Notes under the pieces: model-generated
What the model saw: only the letters and a program-made list of their open reading frames with translations
Database searches by the model: none
What the model was told of the DNA's origin: nothing
Position numbers and translations under genes: made by a program
Assembly: GCA_024694055.1 (NCBI GenBank)
Contig: JAILKC010000139.1
Coordinates: 1 to 35,880 of the forward strand
Origin: Lachnospiraceae bacterium
GTDB taxonomy: Bacteria; Bacillota; Clostridia; Lachnospirales; Lachnospiraceae
Reading direction: 5' to 3'
DNA length: 35,880 nucleotides
In this document: positions 15,271 to 24,276 of the stretch, in pieces
How positions within the stretch are numbered: the first letter of the stretch is position 1
Layout of the letters: every line of letters begins with the position of its first letter

Positions 15271-15759
15271 TCAGAAATTGTCCCTAACAAATCTGTATAT
15301 AAGGAATGCAAGTATGCCCACTCCTATGACCGGCATAAGTTGCCATGTAACATATCCCACGCCTATAAACAGCATAAGTCCGACACCTGCTGCCGTCCAT
15401 TTGGCCACTTTATAAGGTATGGCGATATCCCTGCCGCTTTTTAGTCTTATATGAAGTTTCCCGTCGCTTCCTACTCCTGAATATCCCGCATCGTTTTCTT
15501 CGGAATATGAACCCGACTGTTCACGGTAGATGCGTTCCTCTTCCGAATAATCTTCCGTCACATCCCTGCTCGCGACTATGGATTTGGCGATCAGTCTGGG
15601 ATCTCCAAGTTCTGCCAAAACGTCCGCCTCACTCGCTCCCTTACGTATGGCATTCTCAATATAGTTCTGATAATACTCTACAGTATCATTGACAAATACC
15701 GGATCCCCCACCTCGGAGATATGCCTTCTGAGCATATCCGTAAATTCGACTTTATTCAT
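15271..15759 (-). CDS. DUF1700-type membrane protein
   Basis: A 162-residue protein of the DUF1700 kind. The N-terminal 75 residues are a helical cytoplasmic domain (KVEFTDMLRRHI...YYQNYIENAIRKGASEADVLAELGDPRLIAKSI). After a Tyr/Glu/Ser-rich linker come two close hydrophobic segments (AAGVGLMLFIGVGYV and MPVIGVGILAFLIYRF). DUF1700 proteins often pair with PadR-type regulators in Firmicutes; none is here. I chose ATG 15759 because GGAGG lies upstream and the family begins here. It overlaps the end of lgt by 8 bases. Function is unknown. Confidence 0.85.
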   Translation of the reverse strand: MNKVEFTDMLRRHISEVGDPVFVNDTVEYYQNYIENAIRKGASEADVLAELGDPRLIAKSIVASRDVTEDYSEEERIYREQSGSYSEENDAGYSGVGSDGKLHIRLKSGRDIAIPYKVAKWTAAGVGLMLFIGVGYVTWQLMPVIGVGILAFLIYRFVRDNF

Positions 15760-16564
15760 CAGTCCCTTCCTCCGATTCTGATCCTTCTTCATTATCCTGC
15801 TTCGCAGTCCTGCCCTTTTCAAGAAGTGGAACTGCAAATATATATAAAAGTATGCACAGTGGAGTCATGATCACCGCAATGAACTGCGATGTAGAAAGAA
15901 CTCCCACTGATCCTCTTGCCACGTCGCCTCTTAAGAATTCTATAAAGAATCTGCCTATGCTGTACAGGATAAGCCACAGTAATGTGACCTGTCCTCTCTT
16001 ACGGTACCTGCGTGAGAATGCCAAAAGTATCGCTGCAATGATAAAATCTCCTGCCGACATGATAAGCTGCGTAGGCATAAGACTGACATTATTGGGCGCA
16101 AATGCCGAATGGGAAAAAGTGATGCCTATGGGCAGATCGGTAGGCTTGCCGTAACAGCAGCCCGCAAGGAAACATCCTATGCGTCCCATACCCTGGGCCA
16201 ATGCCACCGAAGGAACCATAAGATCGAGATAATCTATACCGTTCTGCTTCTTGATACTGCAGTATATTACAGCTGTCGCTATTCCGCCTATCAGTCCTCC
16301 ATATACAACAAAGCCTGAAGTGGATATAAAAGCAAGCGGATCTGCAATAAAATCCTTCCACTGTGTGATGATGAACAGGACCTTGGCAGCCAGGAAACCG
16401 AATACAACCGCAGATACGGTAAGTCCGTATACAAGTTCACCGTTAAGTCCGCGTCCCTTGGCTCTCTTATCTCCTACTATCATGGCAAGGAACACGCCTA
16501 TACCTATCATAAGTCCGTAACCATATATCGTCACGGGTCCAATAGTGATCAATTCATTATGCAT
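15752..16564 (-). CDS. lgt: Prolipoprotein diacylglyceryl transferase
   Basis: A 270-residue integral membrane enzyme that transfers diacylglycerol from phosphatidylglycerol to the lipobox Cys of prolipoproteins, the first step of lipoprotein maturation. Seven helices are predicted. The Lgt signature is present as QGMGRIGCFLAGCCYG, preceded by VVYGGLIGG, and FFIEFLRGD holds conserved Arg/Glu near the end. Length is normal; the last 25 residues are a charged cytoplasmic tail. First gene of the ten-gene run. It would process the binding-protein and SGNH lipoproteins of this window. Confidence 0.95.
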   Translation of the reverse strand: MHNELITIGPVTIYGYGLMIGIGVFLAMIVGDKRAKGRGLNGELVYGLTVSAVVFGFLAAKVLFIITQWKDFIADPLAFISTSGFVVYGGLIGGIATAVIYCSIKKQNGIDYLDLMVPSVALAQGMGRIGCFLAGCCYGKPTDLPIGITFSHSAFAPNNVSLMPTQLIMSAGDFIIAAILLAFSRRYRKRGQVTLLWLILYSIGRFFIEFLRGDVARGSVGVLSTSQFIAVIMTPLCILLYIFAVPLLEKGRTAKQDNEEGSESEEGTDE

Positions 16565-16598
16565 AATCTATCTTCCTTCTTAAGAATTATATCACATC

Positions 16599-16628
16599 AT
16601 TATACTATCTTTTACCGCATCCAGTCCA
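16599..16628 (-). promoter_or_regulatory. Probable promoter of the lgt operon
   Basis: On the minus strand a consensus TATAAT (16599-16604) is preceded at 18 bases by TGGACT (4 of 6 matches to TTGACA), giving a 28-base leader. A hairpin with arms 16667-16673 and 16688-16694 and inner GTGC-AA-GCAC lies further upstream, without a T-run. Confidence 0.45.
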
Positions 16629-16717
16629 TTAAAACCTTATAAAATCTTGCCTCTTAGCACTAGGCTATCGCCTCCCGTGCAAGCACCAGGCGATCACCTT
16701 GACTCATAGCGCACCGC

Positions 16718-16748
16718 AAAAAAATCGGGGACGGTCATCCGTCCCCGA
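16718..16748 (-). terminator. Terminator of the kinase-araD-transketolase operon
   Basis: TCGGGGACGG, loop TCAT, CCGTCCCCGA: a perfect 10-bp GC-rich stem followed on the minus strand by T7. It lies 21 bases past the stop of the transketolase C-terminal gene. Confidence 0.9.
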
Positions 16749-16769
16749 CTTATATCTTCATATCAGATC

Positions 16770-17711
16770 TTACTTAACAAATGCCTTAACGTCCTTATAT
16801 ACGCCTTCTGCATCAAGGCCGAACTTCTTGACAAGCTCACCTGCCGAACCTGACTCACCGAATACATCCTGAACGCCGATCTTCTTGACCGGAGTAGGAA
16901 GATTCTCTGAAAGCACGTCACATACTGCGCTTCCGAGGCCACCTATAACAGAATGTTCCTCAACAGTCACTACCTTGCCTGTCTTCTTGGCAGATGCAAG
17001 GATGATGTCCTTATCTATGGGCTTAATGGTATGGATGTTGATAACTTCTGCCGATATTCCGTCAGCTTCAAGCAGCTTGGCTGCACCAAGTGCACTGTCT
17101 ACGCAGATACCTGTGGCAACGATGGTAACATCCTTGCCCTCGGTCAGCTTAACGCCCTTGCCGATCTCAAACTTGTAATCGGGTCTGTCATTGATCACCG
17201 GAACTGCAGCACGACCGAATCTTAAGTATACAGGTCCTTTGTGCTCAAGTGCCGCTCTGACTGCTGCTTTGGCTTCAACATCATCACTGGGAACGATGAC
17301 GGTCATGCCGGGTATGGTACGCATGAGCGCAATGTCCTCATTGCACTGATGGGTAGCGCCATCCTCACCTACGGTAATACCTGCATGAGTCGCTCCTATT
17401 TTTACATTAAGATGCGGATATCCGATGGAATTACGCACCTGTTCAAAGTTTCTTCCTGCTGCGAACATTGCAAATGAAGAGATGAACGGGATCTTGCCAC
17501 ATGTAGCAAGACCTGCCGCAATACCTGTCATATTGGACTCTGCAATACCGCAATCGATATGTCTGTCCGGATAAGCCTTCTTGAATGTACCTGTCTTGGT
17601 AGCTCCCGCAAGGTCCGCATCAAGCACGACCAACTCAGGGAAGTCTTCAGCACATTCTACAAGGGCGTTACCGTAACTCTCTCTGGTAGCTATCTTCTTA
17701 ATATCACTCAT
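16770..17711 (-). CDS. Transketolase, C-terminal (pyrimidine-binding) subunit
   Basis: A 313-residue subunit of a split transketolase, which moves two-carbon units between ketose and aldose phosphates in the pentose phosphate pathway. It carries the Pyr domain (VVLDADLAGATKTGTF, CGIAESNMTGIAAGLA with the catalytic Glu, HAGITVGEDGATHQ, DVEAKAAVRAAL) and the C-terminal domain (TVEEHSVIGGLGSAV, VFGESGSAGEL). It must pair with the product of the upstream gene. The 24-base gap and shared order with kinase and araD point to pentose breakdown. Length is normal for the split form. Confidence 0.94.
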   Translation of the reverse strand: MSDIKKIATRESYGNALVECAEDFPELVVLDADLAGATKTGTFKKAYPDRHIDCGIAESNMTGIAAGLATCGKIPFISSFAMFAAGRNFEQVRNSIGYPHLNVKIGATHAGITVGEDGATHQCNEDIALMRTIPGMTVIVPSDDVEAKAAVRAALEHKGPVYLRFGRAAVPVINDRPDYKFEIGKGVKLTEGKDVTIVATGICVDSALGAAKLLEADGISAEVINIHTIKPIDKDIILASAKKTGKVVTVEEHSVIGGLGSAVCDVLSENLPTPVKKIGVQDVFGESGSAGELVKKFGLDAEGVYKDVKAFVK

Positions 17712-17735
17712 ATTCTTCTCACCATTCTCCTAATA

Positions 17736-18566
17736 CTATGCCAACTGTTTGTCTATCTCTTCCAGATCCTTCATTGCTACGGCATACTCCTCGTCATTGG
17801 GTGCCTTGCCATGCCAGCCTGCGTTGTTCTCCATGTAAGATACACCCTTGCCCTTGGTGGTCTTCATGATGATAGCCGTAGGCATGCCCTTTGTCTCTCT
17901 GGCTTCCTTGAAAGCTGCTCTTATGGCATCAAAGTCATGACCGTCTATATTGATCACATGGAAATTGAATGCCTCAAACTTCTTGTCTATCGGATAGGGA
18001 TCGCAGACATCTTCGATCTTACCGTCAATCTGAAGACCGTTATTGTCCACGATGACAGTAAGGTTATCAAGCTTTCTGGCTCCGGCAAACATTGAAGCCT
18101 CCCATACCTGACCTTCCTGGATCTCTCCATCTCCTAAAAGTGTATATACTCTGTAGTCCTTCTTATCAAGCTTGGCAGCAAGCGCCATACCTACTGCTGC
18201 AGATATACCCTGTCCGAGTGAACCTGAACTCATATCCACACCGGGTGTCTCCTGCATGCAGGGATGACCCTGAAGGTAAGAACCGAGGTGTCTTAATGTA
18301 GGAAGATCTGCAACGGGGAAATAACCTCTGTTGGCAAGGGCCGAGTAAAGGCCGGGTGCCGTATGTCCCTTAGACAGTACGAAACGATCCCTGTCAGCCT
18401 TCTTGGGATCCTTGGGGTCTATATTCATCTCCTCAAAATACAAAAATGTAAACAAGTCCGCAGCAGATAAAGATCCGCCCGGATGTCCGGCCTTTGCGCC
18501 GTGAACTGCTGTTACTATGCCCTTGCGAACCGCATTGGCATTTCTCTTAAGCTCTAAGTTATCCAT
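17736..18566 (-). CDS. Transketolase, N-terminal (thiamine diphosphate-binding) subunit
   Basis: A 276-residue subunit with the PP domain: GHPGGSLSAADL near the start, LSKGHTAPGLYSAL, and the thiamine diphosphate motif GDGEIQEGQVWEASMFA...NLTVIVDNNGLQ (GDG...NN). Like other split transketolases of clostridia it lacks the Pyr domain, supplied by the next gene. AGGAGG precedes ATG 18566. A 16-base palindrome lies in the 72-base gap before it. Confidence 0.94.
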   Translation of the reverse strand: MDNLELKRNANAVRKGIVTAVHGAKAGHPGGSLSAADLFTFLYFEEMNIDPKDPKKADRDRFVLSKGHTAPGLYSALANRGYFPVADLPTLRHLGSYLQGHPCMQETPGVDMSSGSLGQGISAAVGMALAAKLDKKDYRVYTLLGDGEIQEGQVWEASMFAGARKLDNLTVIVDNNGLQIDGKIEDVCDPYPIDKKFEAFNFHVINIDGHDFDAIRAAFKEARETKGMPTAIIMKTTKGKGVSYMENNAGWHGKAPNDEEYAVAMKDLEEIDKQLA

Positions 18567-18605
18567 AGTCCCTCCTAAAATTTTATCATAAATGCAGCGA
18601 GCACT

Positions 18606-18621
18606 ACGTGCACGTGCACGT
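18606..18621. promoter_or_regulatory. Perfect 16-base palindrome between araD and the transketolase gene
   Basis: ACGTGCACGTGCACGT is its own reverse complement, centred on CACGTG. It is 40 bases before the transketolase start. It could be an operator, or a small stem with flanking AGCAC/GTGCT (18600-18624); no T-run follows. Confidence 0.4.
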
Positions 18622-18638
18622 GCTTATAATATCACAAA

Positions 18639-19337
18639 CTATTTATTCTGTCCATAATAAGCGTTGGCTCCGTGCTTACGATAGTAATGCTTATCCTGAA
18701 GCTCTTTCGGAGCCGGCTTTACATCCTTATTGATAAGTTCGGTACGGAAAGCCATCTTGGCCACTTCTTCGGTAACAACGGCAGAATGAACCGCATCTAT
18801 GGCATCCTTACCCCATGTGAATACTCCATGATTCTTGCAAAGCACAGCCGGTACGGCCATGGGATCTCTTCCCATGCGATTAAACTCATTCACAATCAGA
18901 TGTCCGGTATTGGCCTCATAAGCCTCTTCTATCTCATCAGCGTTAAGGCATCTTAAGCACGGGATGTCTCCGTAAAAATAATCCGCATGCGTAGTTCCGT
19001 AACAAGGAATGTCTCTTCCGGCCTGAGCCCAGGATGTGGCATAGGATGAATGAGTATGTACGACACCTCCGACTTCCTTAAACGCCTTATATATCTCAAG
19101 ATGTGTGGCTGTATCCGATGAGGGTCTGTAATCACCCTCCACTACATTGCCGTCAAGATCAAGTACCACCATATCCTCAGGCTTAAGTACGTCATATTCC
19201 ACTCCGCTGGGTTTGATGACAAAGAGTCCCTTTTCCCTGTCTATCCCGCTGACATTGCCCCAGGTAAAAGTAATAAGCTTATATGCCGGCAAAAGCATAT
19301 TGGCTTCGTATACCTGTTTCTTTAATTCCTCTAACAT
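18639..19337 (-). CDS. araD: L-ribulose-5-phosphate 4-epimerase
   Basis: A 232-residue class II aldolase/epimerase converting L-ribulose-5-phosphate to D-xylulose-5-phosphate, the last step of L-arabinose catabolism before the pentose phosphate pathway. Seen: [35 protein letters not shown] with the active-site Asp/Glu area, [15 protein letters not shown] with the metal His pair, TTHADYF and KNHGVFTWG with the third His. Length and motifs match E. coli AraD. I chose ATG 19337, which has GGAGG six bases upstream. No araA isomerase gene is in the window. Confidence 0.95.
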   Translation of the reverse strand: MLEELKKQVYEANMLLPAYKLITFTWGNVSGIDREKGLFVIKPSGVEYDVLKPEDMVVLDLDGNVVEGDYRPSSDTATHLEIYKAFKEVGGVVHTHSSYATSWAQAGRDIPCYGTTHADYFYGDIPCLRCLNADEIEEAYEANTGHLIVNEFNRMGRDPMAVPAVLCKNHGVFTWGKDAIDAVHSAVVTEEVAKMAFRTELINKDVKPAPKELQDKHYYRKHGANAYYGQNK

Positions 19338-19359
19338 GTTAGTCCTCCAAATGATCGTC

Positions 19360-20949
19360 TTATAAAATATCCACGGCTGCCTTCTCGATATCAAGGCCCT
19401 TACGATACTTCTCCATGAATGCTTCAAATCCTGCTATATCGGCTTCCTTAGGCTCCATTCTGTTGCCCTTGTTGCCGGCAAAGATCACATCGCTTAAATA
19501 AGCTCCGAGACTCTGTCCTGCGCTCTTACCCGTCATATATGCTGCAAGAAGTGCCATTCCCCATGCTCCGCCTTCTCCTGCAGTCTCCATTACGGATACC
19601 GGTGCATGGATGGCTGCAGCCGCAAAACTCTGACCCACATCCTTGGTCTTGAAATATCCGCCGTGACCAAGCATCTCATCCACTTCAACATGCTCCTGCT
19701 TAAAGAGAATATCAAGGCCCACCTTAAGGGTTGCAAATGCAGAATACAGATGCATCCTCATGACATTGGCCAAAGTAAACTTATCCTTTGCGGTACGCAC
19801 GAATAACGGAGCTCCGTCAGCAAATCCGGTAACAGGCTCACCCGATACATAGTTGTATGAAAGCAAACCGCCGCAATCTGCATCTCCCTTAAGCGCCACA
19901 GAGTATAACTTCGTAAAGAGCTCATTCATATCGGGTGTCTGGCCCATGAGTTCATAAAATTCCTTAAACATGTTGACCCAAGCATTGATCTCCGAAGTAC
20001 AGTTGTTGCAGTGAACCATGCCTACCAATGCTCCATCCGGAGTGGTCACAAGATCTATCTCCGGATATACCTTGGACAGTTCTTTTTCAAGAACCACCAT
20101 GGCAAATATGGAAGTACCCGCAGAGATATTACCGGTGCGCTTGGCTACGCTGTTGGTAGCTACCATACCCGTACCTGCATCTCCCTCGGGAGGGCACAAA
20201 GGTATGCCGGCCTTTAATCTGCCGCTTGTATCCAAAAGTTTTGCACCTTCTTCCGTAAGTGTGCCTGCATCTTCACCTGCGCTGAGCACTTCGGGAAGTA
20301 TGTCCGCAAGTTTGCCGGTAAAACCGGTGCCTGCTGTAAGGCTGTCAAACTTCTCTATCATCCCGGCATCGTAATTGCCTGTAGAGATATCGATCGGGAA
20401 CATACCCGAAGCATCACCTACACCGAGTACCTTTCTGCCGGTAAGTTTCCAGTGTACATATCCGGCAAGCGTGGTAAAGAATGCGATATTCGGTACATGA
20501 GATTCTTTATTAAGGATAGCCTGGTAAAGATGTGAGATACTCCATCTCTGGGGAATATTATAGTTAAATGCCTCAGTGAGCTTGCCTGCTGCCTCTCCGG
20601 TGATGGTATTGCGCCATGTACGGAAGGGAACCAGAAGTTCACCTTTCTTATCAAAAGCAAGATATCCGTGCATCATTGCAGAAAAGCCGATGGAAGCAAA
20701 ACTCGTGATATCCGTATCGTACTTCTGCTTAACATCCTTTAAAAGATCCTGATAGCAGTCCTGCAGTCCGCCCCAGATATCATCAAGAGTATAGGTCCAT
20801 ATACCGTTATCAAGGCGGTTCTCCCAACCGTGTCCGCCCGATGCCAGCACCTGACCTTTGTCATCAATAAGGACCGCTTTGATCCTCGTAGAGCCGAATT
20901 CAATACCAAGAACAGCTTTTCCCTGTTCTATAAGTGTCTTTTTGTCCAT
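19360..20949 (-). CDS. FGGY-family carbohydrate kinase, probable ribulokinase
   Basis: A 529-residue sugar kinase. The N-terminal [20 protein letters not shown] is the phosphate-1 loop of the FGGY/actin-like ATPase fold; [23 protein letters not shown] and [16 protein letters not shown] follow, and [10 protein letters not shown] and [17 protein letters not shown] are C-terminal nucleotide-binding parts. It differs from E. coli AraB but lies 22 bases before araD, so it probably phosphorylates L-ribulose (xylulose is the alternative). ATG 20949 follows GGAGG by seven bases. First gene of the kinase-araD-transketolase operon. Confidence 0.85.
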   Translation of the reverse strand: MDKKTLIEQGKAVLGIEFGSTRIKAVLIDDKGQVLASGGHGWENRLDNGIWTYTLDDIWGGLQDCYQDLLKDVKQKYDTDITSFASIGFSAMMHGYLAFDKKGELLVPFRTWRNTITGEAAGKLTEAFNYNIPQRWSISHLYQAILNKESHVPNIAFFTTLAGYVHWKLTGRKVLGVGDASGMFPIDISTGNYDAGMIEKFDSLTAGTGFTGKLADILPEVLSAGEDAGTLTEEGAKLLDTSGRLKAGIPLCPPEGDAGTGMVATNSVAKRTGNISAGTSIFAMVVLEKELSKVYPEIDLVTTPDGALVGMVHCNNCTSEINAWVNMFKEFYELMGQTPDMNELFTKLYSVALKGDADCGGLLSYNYVSGEPVTGFADGAPLFVRTAKDKFTLANVMRMHLYSAFATLKVGLDILFKQEHVEVDEMLGHGGYFKTKDVGQSFAAAAIHAPVSVMETAGEGGAWGMALLAAYMTGKSAGQSLGAYLSDVIFAGNKGNRMEPKEADIAGFEAFMEKYRKGLDIEKAAVDIL

Positions 20950-21010
20950 TTGCAAACCTCCAAAACATTAAATTATGTAAACTTAAAGGAGTATCGACAG
21001 AAACGTCTCC

Positions 21011-22093
21011 TTAGAATATTACCGTATCTCTTCCCTGCTGTTTGCCCAGATACAGCTTGTCATCCGCATCTTTGATATTCTGATCAAGAGTAAGCGCCGG
21101 ATCATATTCCGTAAGTCCGTACGTAAGTGTGACCTTAATCTTCTGATCACCTGACATCACGCACATCTTGCGCATCTCACTTTGGATATTGAACAGCACT
21201 TCCATGGCTTCGTCGCCGTTCATACCAGGAAGGACTATAAGAAATTCCTCTCCGCCCCATCTCGATACGAGGCCTATATCTCTGGTACAGGTAGTGAACA
21301 CCTTGGCTACACCCTGTAATACAAGGTCACCGATATCATGTCCGTATGTGTCGTTGACATTCTTAAAGTGATCTATATCGCCCATGACAATACAGAACAT
21401 CTGCTCTGAGGCCTTCTTCTCAAGCTCCTCGAGATATTCCATACACTTGCGCCTGTTGAATAGTCCCGTAAGGGGATCGACGCTGGCTTTCTCTTCAAGC
21501 TTTTTATTGTACTCGATGAGTTTCTTCTCCATGTCCTGCTTCTCATTGGCGAACATATAAGCCGCGATACCGGTCAGGACAAGAACGATAAACATATTGG
21601 CATCTCTGATATACACATGAAGCGCCGGGCTCAGATCCATAACGCCCGTAGTACCGCCAAACTTCATCGACAATATCATATACACGATAAACGTAGCAGC
21701 AATAAAACTGAACTTATATACCGGTCCTTTGTAGCTTGAGAAGAAATATATGATCACAAGAAGTATGGGAAATGCCTGAACAGAACTGTCCCAGCCAAAC
21801 ACCACGGGAGTCACGATGAATATGGCTCCTTCAATGGCTATGAACAAAGATAACGTACATCTGTTGTCAAAAAAGTAAGTGAGGGTAAAAACGGCGCAGT
21901 ATGTAAGAGAGCTGAACACCAGCATAAAAGCTCCATGGTAAAATCCCGATATAAGATACACCACGGCCGAAACCAAAGATGTCAGTGTAAGAGCAAGCGA
22001 CAGCACACGTATAAGTACCGTCACTTTATGAGACTCATTCTCCCTGTTAGTCTCCTTATTAACAAAATCCTTAAACCTCTGAATAATGCTCAT
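21011..22093 (-). CDS. Membrane-bound GGDEF diguanylate cyclase
   Basis: A 360-residue protein with five to six N-terminal helices (about 25-185), a short coiled coil (EKQDMEKKLIEYNKKLEEKA) and a C-terminal GGDEF domain: DPLTGLFNRR, GDIDHFKNVNDTYGHDIGD and active-site RWGGEEF. It should make cyclic di-GMP from GTP. The product-inhibition RxxD site five residues before GGEEF reads RDIG, so allosteric inhibition is probably absent. It starts 18 bases after the binding-protein gene, with GGGACGGAG upstream, so both share a transcript. The membrane part has no extracellular sensor domain; the neighbouring binding protein may supply the signal (inference). Confidence 0.9.
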   Translation of the reverse strand: MSIIQRFKDFVNKETNRENESHKVTVLIRVLSLALTLTSLVSAVVYLISGFYHGAFMLVFSSLTYCAVFTLTYFFDNRCTLSLFIAIEGAIFIVTPVVFGWDSSVQAFPILLVIIYFFSSYKGPVYKFSFIAATFIVYMILSMKFGGTTGVMDLSPALHVYIRDANMFIVLVLTGIAAYMFANEKQDMEKKLIEYNKKLEEKASVDPLTGLFNRRKCMEYLEELEKKASEQMFCIVMGDIDHFKNVNDTYGHDIGDLVLQGVAKVFTTCTRDIGLVSRWGGEEFLIVLPGMNGDEAMEVLFNIQSEMRKMCVMSGDQKIKVTLTYGLTEYDPALTLDQNIKDADDKLYLGKQQGRDTVIF

Positions 22094-22111
22094 ATACTCC
22101 GTCCCACAGAT

Positions 22112-23158
22112 CTATCTTTCCAACAGTTCAACCGAATATGTCACTCCGTCAAGACTGATATTGGTGATCGTATCATCCCCGCTTAAGATAGCCTCATCCA
22201 CGTATTCGAACTTCTCCGGTACTATACCGGCTTCCAGATTCTCTATGATCCTCTCCACTCTGGGTCCGTGAAGCGGATTGCACTCGCCTATGCATGAGAT
22301 GCTGCCGTTCTTACAGTAATCCACTGCCAGATCGCTCACTCCGTCAAAAGACAGGACCATGATTTGTCCTGCTTCTATGTTCGTGCCCACGCTCTTGCCG
22401 GCAGCTTCTATCGCTTCTATGGCCCCAAAGGCTTCATTGTCATTCTCGCAGTACACTACATTGATATCCGGATGAAGCTGCAAAAGATATGCCGTAGCTT
22501 CTCTACCCTTGGCCTGTGTATATTCTCCGGGTCTTACATCCAAAAGATTCCAGCCGTTGCTCCTAACCGCATCGTTAAGTCCCTTGGTCCTTCCAAGCTG
22601 GGCTGAAGATCCTTCGGTACCCTGTATGTCGACTATATTGATATCATTTTGTTCTATTCCGTGTGCATCACAGTATGATCTGAGCCATTCACAGGCTTTT
22701 CTGCCTTCGAGTTCAAAGTCCGAACCTACCCAGCAGGTGAAGAGGTCATTGTCATTCACTGCTACCTGCCTGTCTACTATGATGACCGGAATTCCTGCAT
22801 CATGAGCTTCGCCAAGTACCGTGTCCCATCCGTCCTCGGTAACCGGTGCAAGCACTATATAATCCACTTCCCTCTGGATAAAGGTACGGATGGCAGTGAT
22901 CTGATTCTGCTGCTTCTGCTGTGCATCCTCATATATCAGATCATATCCCTTCTCCCTTGTAAAAGTGGAGAGCATGGATTCCGTATTGGCCTTACGCCAG
23001 TCAGATTCTGCGCCGACCTGTGAAAAACCTATAACTATAAGATCCTTATCTTCATCCTGTACATCCATGTCCGTATTCTGTCCCGAACTGTACGATCCGC
23101 AGCCCGACAAAAGTATGGCGAAAGATATGATCAACGCAAAAAATACACTTTTTTTCAT
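22112..23158 (-). CDS. YtfQ-like sugar-binding lipoprotein, separate from the transporter
   Basis: A 348-residue periplasmic-binding-protein type I lipoprotein (signal MKKSVFFALIISFAILLSGC). VIGFSQVGAESDWRKANTES, DAQQKQQNQITAIRTFI, GWDTVLGEAHDAGIPVIIVDR and IVDIQGTEGSSAQLGRTKG closely follow E. coli YtfQ, the galactofuranose-binding protein. It is not in the ABC operon; it shares a unit with the GGDEF gene. Either it feeds the YtfR/YtfT/YjfF-type transporter upstream, or it senses sugar for signalling. No ribosome site precedes ATG 23158 and the promoter -10 ends nine bases before it, suggesting a nearly leaderless transcript. Confidence 0.87.
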   Translation of the reverse strand: MKKSVFFALIISFAILLSGCGSYSSGQNTDMDVQDEDKDLIVIGFSQVGAESDWRKANTESMLSTFTREKGYDLIYEDAQQKQQNQITAIRTFIQREVDYIVLAPVTEDGWDTVLGEAHDAGIPVIIVDRQVAVNDNDLFTCWVGSDFELEGRKACEWLRSYCDAHGIEQNDINIVDIQGTEGSSAQLGRTKGLNDAVRSNGWNLLDVRPGEYTQAKGREATAYLLQLHPDINVVYCENDNEAFGAIEAIEAAGKSVGTNIEAGQIMVLSFDGVSDLAVDYCKNGSISCIGECNPLHGPRVERIIENLEAGIVPEKFEYVDEAILSGDDTITNISLDGVTYSVELLER

Positions 23159-23166
23159 ACAGTATA

Positions 23167-23195
23167 ATTATACTAAATCTGTGACTTAAGTACAA
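23167..23195 (-). promoter_or_regulatory. Promoter nearly abutting the start codon of the YtfQ-like gene
   Basis: On the minus strand TTGTAC (23190-23195), 17 bases and consensus TATAAT (23167-23172). The predicted start near 23160 lies two bases before the ATG at 23158. Confidence 0.7.
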
Positions 23196-23201
23196 TATAA
23201 A

Positions 23202-23235
23202 TCAGGCAGGGAAGGCGAAATCGTTCCCTGCCTGA
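23202..23235 (-). terminator. Terminator of the sugar ABC transporter operon
   Basis: TCAGGCAGGGAA pairs perfectly with TTCCCTGCCTGA (12 bp, 10-base loop); T-rich bases follow on the minus strand. It separates the YjfF-type permease from the YtfQ-like gene, whose -35 box sits in the tail. Confidence 0.8.
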
Positions 23236-23244
23236 CAGCGTTTA

Positions 23245-24276
23245 TTATTTCTTTACCGAACTCTTCTTTCTGGCCATCACAACCGACTGGATCACAAGGA
23301 AGATGCATAACATCGCCGCTATTGTGATTCCCGTCCACCAAGCCTGATCAAGTCCCGCACTTGATACGATATTCTGTATCGTGCTAAGTGAAAGAACTCC
23401 GAAGAAAGTACCTATGATATTACCGACTCCTCCGGTCAACATCGTACCGCCTATGATGGATGAAGCAATCGCATTCATCTCGGCTCCCTGCGCGTGTGTC
23501 ACGGCTCCGCTTCCTACATGAAGGAAGTAAACATATCCGCCGATACCTGCCAAGGTACTGCAGATTAAGTGTGATAAGAACTTTGTCCTTTTAACGTTGA
23601 TACCTAACATAAGAGCGCTCTGCTTGTTGCCGCCGACCGCATAGAAGCTGCGTCCGAGTTTAGTCCAACGAAGTACGCAGAACATCAGGATAACAACTAT
23701 GATCGCTACAATTACGCCTATCTCCACATAAGCATCCACATATTTGCCGAGCTTATTGTATGATCCCATACCCGGAACCACTATTCTGGTCTCTTTAAGA
23801 GCCACGAAAGCAGGATTCTCTACGTTAAAAGGATTCGTATTGACTATTGTGGTCATACCTCTCGCGAAGAACATACCCGCCAGGGATACTATGAACGGCT
23901 GGATATCCAGATATGCTACAAGGAATCCCTGTACCAGACCGTATGCAACTCCTATCATCAAAGCTATGAGCAACGATACTCCGACATTACCGCCCTTGTA
24001 ATCAAGATATACCGCACAACTCATCGAAATAAGTGCCGTCACACCGCCGACCGAGATATCGATACCGCCGGTGATCATCACTATGCTCATTCCGCATGAT
24101 AAGATGATAAGCGCCGCATTGGCATTAAGTATATTGAAAAATGTCTGAGGCTTTAAAAATCCTTTGCCCTGGAAGATCACCGCTCCTATGTACATCAGGA
24201 AGAATACCACTATGGTGATGGTAAGCAACAGATTGGTATCTGTCATGTCCTTAAATCTATCTTTTATCTTAGACAT
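23245..24276 (-). CDS. yjfF: Sugar ABC transporter permease, YjfF type
   Basis: A 343-residue inner-membrane permease of the RbsC/AraH family with about nine helices. Family motifs: SCGMSIVMITGGIDISVGG, LDIQPFIVSLAGMFFARG, GRSFYAVGGNKQSALMLGI, GAEMNAIASSIIGGTMLTGG. Two distinct permeases per system is the arrangement of the E. coli galactofuranose transporter YtfQRT-YjfF, and this one aligns best by memory with YjfF. Its start codon overlaps the end of the upstream permease by one base. Substrate is inferred as a furanose pentose or hexose, since araD and kinase genes are close. Confidence 0.85.
   Translation of the reverse strand: MSKIKDRFKDMTDTNLLLTITIVVFFLMYIGAVIFQGKGFLKPQTFFNILNANAALIILSCGMSIVMITGGIDISVGGVTALISMSCAVYLDYKGGNVGVSLLIALMIGVAYGLVQGFLVAYLDIQPFIVSLAGMFFARGMTTIVNTNPFNVENPAFVALKETRIVVPGMGSYNKLGKYVDAYVEIGVIVAIIVVILMFCVLRWTKLGRSFYAVGGNKQSALMLGINVKRTKFLSHLICSTLAGIGGYVYFLHVGSGAVTHAQGAEMNAIASSIIGGTMLTGGVGNIIGTFFGVLSLSTIQNIVSSAGLDQAWWTGITIAAMLCIFLVIQSVVMARKKSSVKK

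Noticed and set aside
16661-16700. Possible riboswitch upstream of lgt
   Set aside because: Only one nested hairpin is visible, it lies upstream of the predicted transcript start, and no known riboswitch core was recognised.
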